Origin: Ruminococcaceae bacterium UBA2857
GTDB lineage: Bacteria; Bacillota; Clostridia; Oscillospirales; Acutalibacteraceae
NCBI GenBank assembly: GCA_002350705.1
Contig: DEFH01000060.1
Span: forward strand, 24,723 to 68,280
Reading direction: 5' to 3'
DNA length: 43,558 nt
Every line of letters begins with the position of its first letter. The stretch's first letter is position 1. Of the stretch, positions 24,442-30,683 are shown piece after piece. The notes beneath the pieces are model-generated. The model searched no databases. It was not told where the DNA came from and was given only the letters and a program-made list of their open reading frames with translations. The translations under genes and the position numbers were made by a program.

Positions 24442-24904
24442 CGGGAGACTTGATACTGCCGACAAGAGCGTTGTAGAAATCCGAAGCAGAGTGTTGCTGT
24501 TCCGAAACAGAGAACTGAAGTTTTTCAAGAGCTTTAATGCGGTCAAAGAATTTGATTTCCATAGCTCCGTCTTTCAGACGCTTGATTTCGGCGATATTAA
24601 AGAAATCCGATTGATGCAGGTTTTCGCTGAGAGGATCGGCAGAGAAAAGAAGTCTGACAGCATCAGAAACGTTTCCGAAAGCGAGTCTTTCATAGCCCGA
24701 GCGAACCCTGAGAGCAAGAGTACGGTTATTTTTGCGGTCAAGGGATTCGATATAGTCCTGAATATCATCACGCTGGAGTAGCAGGAGACCATTTTTGTAA
24801 GGATGTTCATAACCGGCAGCAGCGGCAGCGTCGAGAGGATTGCCAAGACTGAGATAAAGAGCGGAGAATAGTTTTTCTTTAGCGGTCAGATTTTTTTTGT
24901 TCAT
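24413..24904 (-). CDS. Terminase small subunit
   Basis: First gene of the virion operon, 163 residues from an ATG with AGGAGG about eight bases upstream. The N-terminal helix-turn-helix (LTAKEKLFSALYLSLGNPLDAAAAAGY) is of the Terminase_2/XtmA type that recognises packaging sites; a helical middle (LALRVRSGYERLAFGNVSDAVRLLF) and a C-terminal part (MEIKFFDRIKALEKLQFSV) follow. The ribosome site can be hidden by a hairpin with the leader (see the entry at 24911-24963). No promoter of consensus quality is visible upstream; weak candidates lie in the AT-rich stretch around 24990-25030. Confidence 0.85.
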   Translation of the reverse strand: MNKKNLTAKEKLFSALYLSLGNPLDAAAAAGYEHPYKNGLLLLQRDDIQDYIESLDRKNNRTLALRVRSGYERLAFGNVSDAVRLLFSADPLSENLHQSDFFNIAEIKRLKDGAMEIKFFDRIKALEKLQFSVSEQQHSASDFYNALVGSIKSPDDGGDNDSF

Positions 24905-24910
24905 TGAAAA

Positions 24911-24963
24911 GACCTCCTTTCACCCATACGCCCAAAAAAGAGAAAATTGGACTTTTGGAGGTC
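24911..24963 (-). promoter_or_regulatory. Hairpin that can hide the terS ribosome site
   Basis: In the mRNA, GACCTCC (24963-24957) is the exact complement of GGAGGTC (24917-24911), the ribosome site of the first virion gene, over a loop of 39 bases. A competing stem is possible between CCAAAAG (24958-24952) and the CTTTTTTGG stretch near 24934-24942, which would free the ribosome site. This is seen as sequence complementarity; the switching is inferred. Confidence 0.45.
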
Positions 24964-25023
24964 GAATCCGAGAAAAATATTTAAAAAAGGGCAATTTATA
25001 TAAATAAAAGAGTTTTTTTTATA

Positions 25024-25064
25024 CAAAAAAACAGTATGCATTTCAAAGAAACACATACTGTTTT
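25024..25064 (-). terminator. Rho-independent terminator of nadE
   Basis: On the minus strand AAACAGTATG pairs with CATACTGTTT (25063-25054 with 25038-25029), followed by a T-run. It separates nadE from the virion operon downstream. The gap 24905-25090 holds this terminator and the terS leader only. Confidence 0.88.
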
Positions 25065-25090
25065 GCAATTGGTATATTATACAAAATGTA

Positions 25091-26977
25091 TTAAATGATA
25101 AATTCAAAGTTGACAGCATCGCTGGGCATTCTCCAGTCGCCGCGAGGGGAGAGGGTAACAGTACCGACTTTGGGACCGTCAGGCAGACAGGAGCGTTTGA
25201 ACTGCTGAGAGAAGAAACGTCTCAAAAAGATTCGGAGCCATTTTCGGATAGTGTCGTCATCATAGGAACCGTCAAAGGCAATATGGGCAAGACGGAATAT
25301 TTTCTGAGGAGTGAAGCCGAGTCTGACGAGATAATAAAGGAAGAAATCGTGGAGTTCGTAAGGACCGACCAAATCCTCTGTTTTTTGAGAGATTTCGCCA
25401 TTTTTGGGAGGGAGCAGTTCCGGACTGACAGGGGTATCGAGAATATCAAGCAAGGCATCACGGAGCTGTCCCTGTGAGTGGTCTGCTTCAAAGGCGGTGA
25501 GATGGCGGACAAGAGTTTTGGGGATAGAGGCATTGACCGCATACATAGACATATGGTCGCCGTTGTAGGTAGCCCAGCCGAGAGCAAGTTCGGATAAATC
25601 GCCTGTACCGATGACAAAACCGCCTGTTTTGTTGGCAATGTCCATTAAAACTTGGGTGCGTTCTCTTGCCTGACCGTTTTCAAAGGTAACGTCTAAGTCA
25701 TCCATACTTTGCCCAATGTCCTGAAAATGCTGAATAACCGCTTTAGAGATGTCAATATCTTTAAAAGAGATCCCGTAAGTTTCAGCGAGGATTTCGGCAT
25801 TGCTTTTGGTACGTTTGGTAGTACCGAAACAGGGCATAGTGACAGCAATAATATCTTTTCTGTCCCGTTTGAGCATATCCATAGCATGAACGGCAACTAT
25901 TAAAGCAAGTGTGGAATCAAGTCCACCCGACAAGCCTATGACAACGGATTTTGCATTTGTATGTTGTATTCTGGTGGCAAGTCCGGTTGCCTGAATGGTG
26001 AGGATTTCCTCACAGCGTTCGTCAAGATGGTTTTTGTCGGTTGGTACAAAGGGAGTTTTGCTGAAATATCGGTTCAAATCCAAAGCTTTAACAGGCAGTT
26101 TGAATGGAACGGTAAAAAATTCATTGTTTCCGACAAATGTATTGGTTCTTGCCCGTTCATACTCCATTTTTTGCAGGTCGACATCGGCATAGACAATGCC
26201 GGTTGTAAAGCGTTTGGATTCGGCTAAGATACTGCCGTTTTCGCATATTAAATTATGACCGGAGAAAACCAGATCCTGTGTACTTTCGCCCGAACCTGCA
26301 CTTGTGTAGACATAGGCGGAAAGGAGTCTTGCAGACTGAGATTTGACCAACATTCTTCTGTAGTCAGCTTTTCCGATCACTTCATCACTTGCCGAAAGAT
26401 TTGCTATCATTGTTGCACCGTTCAAAGCTAATTTGCCCGACGGCGGTTCAGCCGTCCATAAATCCTCGCATATCTCAATGCCGAGTTTGAATTCAGGCAT
26501 ATCAAGACACTGAAAGATAACATCTTTACCGAAATAAGTTTGTTTTCCGAGAAAATCTATTGATGTAAGTTCATCTTTTGCAGATGTAAAATGTCTTAAC
26601 TCGTAGAATTCGGAATAGTTCGGGATATATTTTTTCGGCACCAATCCCAGTAAATAACCGTGGCAAATCACTGCCGCACAGTTATACAAGCCTGAATTTG
26701 CCCTGACAGGCAAGCCCACCAATATGACACAATCAAGTTCGGCAGTTTCTTTGATAATGGTATGGAGATTTTCTTCAGCGGAGTTCAGTAAAGCCCTCTG
26801 CAAGAATAGATCTCCGCAGGTATAGCCGGTAATGCAAAGTTCGGGGAATACGACAAGAGAAACACCGTTCAGAGCAGCCTCTTTCGCCATGGCAATGATT
26901 TTTTGAGCATTGCCGGAACAGTCGGCAACTTTGATATGAGGGGTAGCCGATGCGACACGCAAGAATCCGTCTTTCAT
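25091..26977 (-). CDS. nadE: Glutamine-dependent NAD+ synthetase
   Basis: The product has 628 residues from an ATG with GGAGG about ten bases upstream. It makes NAD+ from deamido-NAD+, ATP and glutamine in the last step of NAD synthesis. The N-terminal nitrilase-type amidase domain has the triad Glu46 (VVFPELCITGY), Lys in LVPKKYIPNY and Cys in LGIEICEDLW; it releases ammonia, which is passed to the C-terminal synthetase domain with the ATP loop IGLSGGLDSTLALIV and TGDLSELALGWATYNGDHMSMY. Length is normal for the two-domain form. The gene has its own promoter and terminator, and a palindrome lies over its predicted transcription start. Confidence 0.97.
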   Translation of the reverse strand: MKDGFLRVASATPHIKVADCSGNAQKIIAMAKEAALNGVSLVVFPELCITGYTCGDLFLQRALLNSAEENLHTIIKETAELDCVILVGLPVRANSGLYNCAAVICHGYLLGLVPKKYIPNYSEFYELRHFTSAKDELTSIDFLGKQTYFGKDVIFQCLDMPEFKLGIEICEDLWTAEPPSGKLALNGATMIANLSASDEVIGKADYRRMLVKSQSARLLSAYVYTSAGSGESTQDLVFSGHNLICENGSILAESKRFTTGIVYADVDLQKMEYERARTNTFVGNNEFFTVPFKLPVKALDLNRYFSKTPFVPTDKNHLDERCEEILTIQATGLATRIQHTNAKSVVIGLSGGLDSTLALIVAVHAMDMLKRDRKDIIAVTMPCFGTTKRTKSNAEILAETYGISFKDIDISKAVIQHFQDIGQSMDDLDVTFENGQARERTQVLMDIANKTGGFVIGTGDLSELALGWATYNGDHMSMYAVNASIPKTLVRHLTAFEADHSQGQLRDALLDILDTPVSPELLPPKNGEISQKTEDLVGPYELHDFFLYYLVRLGFTPQKIFRLAHIAFDGSYDDDTIRKWLRIFLRRFFSQQFKRSCLPDGPKVGTVTLSPRGDWRMPSDAVNFEFII

Positions 26978-26986
26978 AAAAAATAC

Positions 26987-27009
26987 CTCCGCAAAAAGAT
27001 TTTACGGAG
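26987..27009. promoter_or_regulatory. Palindrome over the nadE transcription start (candidate operator)
   Basis: CTCCGCAAAA (26987-26996) and TTTTACGGAG (27000-27009) are inverted arms, nine of ten bases matching (the tenth a G-T pair), around a three-base centre. The predicted start of transcription lies near 27005, so the palindrome overlaps it and the ribosome site. That position favours a DNA operator over an RNA hairpin. Confidence 0.45.
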
Positions 27010-27011
27010 AT

Positions 27012-27040
27012 ATTATACCCTATTTTTTAATGTTTGACAA
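27012..27040 (-). promoter_or_regulatory. Promoter of nadE
   Basis: On the minus strand TTGTCA (27040-27035) and TATAAT (27017-27012) are 17 bases apart, inside the last codons and just after the preceding gene. Confidence 0.8.
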
Positions 27041-28541
27041 TAGCCTTTGCTTTTCCGAGCATACGTCTGAGACGGTGTTTTTTGCGGATATTTTCGACAG
27101 CGGAAGGAAGATCGGTAACAGTCTGATCGGGATCATGGATCAGACGCTGATATTTGGCGGAGTAGCTCATGCCGAAGCCCAGCAGGAGCCAGAAAATATA
27201 GACTCTGTAGGAGATATCGACAAGAAGTGCGACTTCAAACATAGAGTATAGAAAATAAGCAACAGCGAAAGCGGTAATTAATACAGGGACACTGCCGTCA
27301 ATACGGCATTTTTTTCTGTAGCGGAAAATAGTTCGGAGCAAGTCCCGAGCGATAGTGATGATAAAAACAATGAACAGATTAAAACCGACCAGTCCGAAGC
27401 TGATAAGAATGGTAATGAGTCCGTTGTGGAAGTCTTTGTAACGGAGCCCACCGATATATTGATCGGCATAATCCGGGATATTGGCTTTGCCGATACCGAG
27501 CAGAGGAAATTTTTCAAAGAGTTCAAGAGATTGTGTCCAGATTTTAAAACGGCCGCTGTCGATATTGGTATTCTGATGACCAAAGACATTTTGCCTGTCC
27601 TCGTCATCGGTAATGCCGACGACACCGTTTTCGGAGATAACGCCTGTAGAGAGCTGAGAATCGGAATGACCGGAAGTAATGGCAAGAGAGACCTGACTTT
27701 GTGTAATGACACGGAAGAATATGAGGGAAGCAAAGAGAACAACGCATGACAAGGCAGTAGCAGCGATGCGGAGAATAAAACCATGCATTCTTTTTTTGCC
27801 AAAATCCCTGAACATAATGTAGAACATCACAAAAGTACCGTATACCACGAGGAACAGGAGAGAAGCATTGGAATCCGACAAAAACAGAGCGGTAATGTTA
27901 ATCAGCATACAGGCGATATAGAAGCATTTGCGTCTGAGGGAGAGTTTTTTTTCAGCCCTGATGAGTCTCCAAAGGAGATGGCAGGCGATGACAGCCATAG
28001 CGGCATAGAAACCGGCAACATTGGCATTGAAGAGCAGTCCGACAAAACGACTTTCAAACAAAATCAAATGGATGTCATTCCAACTGATTCCGTGAGGAAA
28101 GACGGCGAGTCCGATAAAGCCGAGAATCATTAGAATACTTGTGGCGATTACGATAAAAGAGAGGATACGTTTGAGCTCTTTGCGACAGCGAAGATTGCTT
28201 TTTTCAGAGAAGATACCGTAAAGCTGAAAGAAATAGACAGCAATCATGTAAATGATAAATAGATTTTGCAGAAGATTTCTTTCAGCGTGAAATAAGACAG
28301 TAACAACCGCACCGGTCAGGAATAAGTAAAGAACTTTTCTATAGCGAAGGCGTTTGATACCGCCGCTTTTAAGCATAGTCAGAATAAAGAGATAGGCAGA
28401 CCATAGGACGAAGATCAGCATAGCGGGAGCAGCGAAAAGCTCCATACCGAAGAAGAGGAAGATAAGCAGAGTAAAACGGAATGCGGGAGGGCTGTCGAGA
28501 GTTTTTTTCAAAAACAGAGGAATTTTCCTGAGAGAGTGCAT
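27027..28541 (-). CDS. O-antigen ligase/polymerase-like membrane protein (Wzy_C type)
   Basis: I choose ATG 28541, preceded by AGAAGTGAT, giving 504 residues; the longer in-frame reading begins inside the promoter. About ten to twelve hydrophobic segments are visible. A long extracytoplasmic loop (about residues 285-360) contains NIDSGRFKIWTQSLELFEKFPLLGIG and ends KDFHNGLITILISFGLVG; this R-x-x-x-W, GxG and HNxxL pattern is that of the Wzy_C superfamily of O-antigen ligases and polymerases. The likely role is polymerisation or transfer of a surface polysaccharide. No other glycan-assembly genes are adjacent, so the substrate cannot be named. Confidence 0.8.
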   Translation of the reverse strand: MHSLRKIPLFLKKTLDSPPAFRFTLLIFLFFGMELFAAPAMLIFVLWSAYLFILTMLKSGGIKRLRYRKVLYLFLTGAVVTVLFHAERNLLQNLFIIYMIAVYFFQLYGIFSEKSNLRCRKELKRILSFIVIATSILMILGFIGLAVFPHGISWNDIHLILFESRFVGLLFNANVAGFYAAMAVIACHLLWRLIRAEKKLSLRRKCFYIACMLINITALFLSDSNASLLFLVVYGTFVMFYIMFRDFGKKRMHGFILRIAATALSCVVLFASLIFFRVITQSQVSLAITSGHSDSQLSTGVISENGVVGITDDEDRQNVFGHQNTNIDSGRFKIWTQSLELFEKFPLLGIGKANIPDYADQYIGGLRYKDFHNGLITILISFGLVGFNLFIVFIITIARDLLRTIFRYRKKCRIDGSVPVLITAFAVAYFLYSMFEVALLVDISYRVYIFWLLLGFGMSYSAKYQRLIHDPDQTVTDLPSAVENIRKKHRLRRMLGKAKAIVKH

Positions 28542-28572
28542 CAAGTCATCACTTCTTTGCATTTTTATTTTA

Positions 28573-28601
28573 AGTATACAATGAAAAGGAGTTAAATTCA
28601 A
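28573..28601 (-). promoter_or_regulatory. Promoter of the Wzy-like gene
   Basis: On the minus strand TTGAAT (28601-28596) and TATACT (28578-28573) are 17 bases apart. This fixes the start codon of the gene downstream of about 28566. The rest of 28542-28712 holds no gene, and I see no clear terminator for the kinase gene. Confidence 0.7.
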
Positions 28602-28712
28602 TGAAGATTTTGTGAAAGCATGGGGATTAAAAAAAGATTGTCAAAATTCTTTGGAAAAAAGAGGGAAAAGGATGAATTTTTTGTACTGAAAATACGAAAA
28701 GAAAGGAGCCGT

Positions 28713-29930
28713 TCAGGGAAGATTTTTCAGGAACTTGATGGTAAAGACAGTACCGACACCGAGTTGGGAATCGACCATGATATAACCGTCATGTTTCTCG
28801 ATAATGGATTTGGCAAGAGAGAGGCCGATACCGATACTGTTAGCGGAAGAGTTTTTGGTTTTGTAGAAGCGTTCAAAGATATGGGGAAGTTCTTCCCGGG
28901 AAATGCCGCATCCGGTATCAGAGACAGTGATTTTCGTATAAAATTTTCCTTCATCGGCTGAGAGAGTCACAGAGCCTCCGGAAGGAGTATGTTCAATACA
29001 GTTTTTAATGATATTGGTCAAAGCCTCGGTGAGCCATTTTTTGTCGCAGAAGAGAGAGTGATTGTTTTTGCAGCGGACGGATACGTTAACTTCACGGATT
29101 TCAGCAAGGAGTTCTGTTTTTTTGATGCAGTCGTTCAGCAAATCCTGCATATTTTCCGTTTTTTTAAGAAAGTCAACAGAATTGGCATCGAGTTTTGATA
29201 GTTTGAGTAGGGATTGTATCAAAAAGCTGATATGTTCGGTAGAGTTTTTCATATCGCAGAGAAATTCCCGTTTCATATTGTCAGGCATATCGGGGGTATC
29301 AATGATGGTGTCGAGCATGAGCATGAGAGAGGTAAGAGGGGTTTTGAGCTGATGTGAGATATCAGAGATAGAGTCTTTAAGAGAGATTTTGTCGTGTAAA
29401 GAATTCTGATACTGTTCACGCAGATTGACAGTAGTTTTGTAGACTTCGTTTTTAAGGATAGACATTTCTCCTTCGGCATTTTCCGCAAGACAGAGGTCAT
29501 AGTGACCGCTGTTGATTTTTGAGAGATATCCGGTAATTTGCAGAATATCCCGATTCTGTCGTTTGACATAGACGAGGAATACAGCGAATATGACAGCACC
29601 GCCCAGCATGAAAAGCAGGACATTATTGATAACGGCAGCAAACTGTACGGTTTCGTTTTTAGGGAAGATCCAGTCATTTTCGGAGATACCGTATTTTTTC
29701 AGCATCTGTTGCGTACCGGAATCGTCCGTTTTATCGTTGAGAATTTTAACAATGTCTATTTCGGAAACAGCAGGATATTTCTGGCGGATGGCGGTGATGA
29801 TGTGCAGGATAGCAGCGTTGTCATTCTGACGGACGGAGTTCATATAGATACCGGCACTGACAGATCCCAGTACAGCGAAGATGACCATAATGCAGATGAA
29901 AGTGACAGTAAAGAATGTTGTACGTTTCAT
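28713..29930 (-). CDS. Sensor histidine kinase
   Basis: The product has 405 residues; its ATG overlaps the response-regulator stop (ATGA), so the two are translationally coupled. There are two membrane segments (about 7-29 and 97-122) enclosing an external loop of about 67 residues, then a HAMP-like linker, the H-box SDISHQLKTPLTSL with phospho-accepting His193, N-box TNIIKNCIEHTPSGG, G1 DTGCGIS, F-box FERFYK and G2 GIGLSLAKSI. It phosphorylates the adjacent OmpR-type regulator. The presence of an external loop separates it from Bce-type intramembrane kinases. With the ABC exporter upstream, it plausibly senses an envelope stress or antimicrobial peptide; the signal is not shown by the sequence. 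Confidence 0.93.
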   Translation of the reverse strand: MKRTTFFTVTFICIMVIFAVLGSVSAGIYMNSVRQNDNAAILHIITAIRQKYPAVSEIDIVKILNDKTDDSGTQQMLKKYGISENDWIFPKNETVQFAAVINNVLLFMLGGAVIFAVFLVYVKRQNRDILQITGYLSKINSGHYDLCLAENAEGEMSILKNEVYKTTVNLREQYQNSLHDKISLKDSISDISHQLKTPLTSLMLMLDTIIDTPDMPDNMKREFLCDMKNSTEHISFLIQSLLKLSKLDANSVDFLKKTENMQDLLNDCIKKTELLAEIREVNVSVRCKNNHSLFCDKKWLTEALTNIIKNCIEHTPSGGSVTLSADEGKFYTKITVSDTGCGISREELPHIFERFYKTKNSSANSIGIGLSLAKSIIEKHDGYIMVDSQLGVGTVFTIKFLKNLP

Positions 29931-30580
29931 AATTTCTCCATTCTGTAGCCGATTCCCTTGATGGTCTTGATACAGTCGGTATCAAGTTTTTGACGGATAC
30001 GTTTGATATAGACAGTCAGAGTATTGTCATTAACATAGTTTCCGGAAATATCCCATATTTTCTGTAAAATGGTGTCTCTGGTAACGGTCATTCCCATGTT
30101 GACAGCGAGCATGGAGAGAATTCTGTATTCAAGAGAGGTAATTTCGACAGGGACACCGTTTTTGGAAACGATTTTAGCATCTAAATCAATAGAAATATTT
30201 CCGGAAGAGAGGACATTTTGAGTAGCATCTTTTTTTCGTGTAATTCTTTTGATTCTGGCAATCAGTTCACGGGTAGAAAAGGGTTTGGTGATATAGTCTT
30301 CTGCACCGAGTTCCAGACCTTTGACAATATTGTTTTCATCGTCGAGAGCGGTCAGGAAGATAACAGGAGAGGGGTTATATTTTTGAATCTGCTCATACAG
30401 TTCAAATCCGTTGCCGTCAGGGAGAGTAATGTCAATAATAATGACATCAAAATCCTTTCCGGAATTTTTGAGAGCCTCCTCAAAAGTACCGCATACAAGG
30501 GTCTCAAAGCCGTTGGCTTTGAGAGAATATGCCAGAGGCTTTGAAATGGACACATTATCCTCTACAATCATGATTTCCAT
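29927..30580 (-). CDS. OmpR-family response regulator
   Basis: I choose ATG 30580 (MEIMIVEDNVSISK), giving 217 residues; the longer in-frame reading crosses the promoter and palindrome. The receiver domain has the acidic pair in VEDN, phospho-acceptor Asp50 (IIIDITLPDGNGFE), and Lys in DYITKPF. The C-terminal winged helix has SLEYRILSML, VTRDTILQKIWD, VNDNTLTVYIKRIRQKL and KTIKGIGYRM. GGAG lies 13 bases upstream, rather far. Direct AAGTGAC repeats with 11-base period upstream of the ABC genes are a good candidate target for it. The pair has its own promoter within the ABC locus. Confidence 0.94.
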   Translation of the reverse strand: MEIMIVEDNVSISKPLAYSLKANGFETLVCGTFEEALKNSGKDFDVIIIDITLPDGNGFELYEQIQKYNPSPVIFLTALDDENNIVKGLELGAEDYITKPFSTRELIARIKRITRKKDATQNVLSSGNISIDLDAKIVSKNGVPVEITSLEYRILSMLAVNMGMTVTRDTILQKIWDISGNYVNDNTLTVYIKRIRQKLDTDCIKTIKGIGYRMEKL

Positions 30581-30605
30581 ATTTTTATAACATCTCCCGT
30601 ATGCA

Positions 30606-30644
30606 ATATAACCCGACTGCGTTGGACTGACAGTCGGGTTATAT
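30606..30644. promoter_or_regulatory. 14-bp inverted repeat at the start of the regulator-kinase transcript
   Basis: ATATAACCCGACTG (30606-30619) and CAGTCGGGTTATAT (30631-30644) are perfect inverted arms around 11 bases. The repeat begins three bases after the -10 of a perfect promoter. It could be an operator, a 5' stabilising hairpin, or a weak read-through block for the ABC transcript; the T-run needed for a terminator is poor on the minus strand. Confidence 0.7.
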
Positions 30645-30646
30645 TT

Positions 30647-30675
30647 ATTATATATGGATAAATAGGGGGTGTCAA
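30647..30675 (-). promoter_or_regulatory. Perfect-consensus promoter of the regulator-kinase pair
   Basis: On the minus strand TTGACA (30675-30670), 17 bases, TATAAT (30652-30647): both hexamers match the vegetative consensus exactly. Such a strong promoter for a regulatory pair suggests that it is held down by a repressor or by the adjoining inverted repeat. Confidence 0.85.
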
Positions 30676-30683
30676 TAAAAGAA

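Noticed and set aside
14401..24904. TTG starts as a mark of foreign (phage) origin of the operon
   Set aside because: lepA, recQ, the amylase and the AlkD-like gene also start with TTG after good ribosome sites, so it is a genome-wide habit.
14330..25090. Attachment-site direct repeats around the virion operon
   Set aside because: I compared the two flanks by eye and found only unrelated terminators; no shared direct repeat of useful length.
26987..27009. nadE leader hairpin as an RNA thermometer or riboswitch
   Set aside because: Much of one arm lies upstream of the predicted transcription start, so it is unlikely to form in the main transcript.
30606..30644. Inverted repeat as a simple terminator of the ABC operon
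   Set aside because: No T-run follows on the minus strand and the repeat sits right behind a perfect promoter; I list it as a regulatory hairpin or operator.
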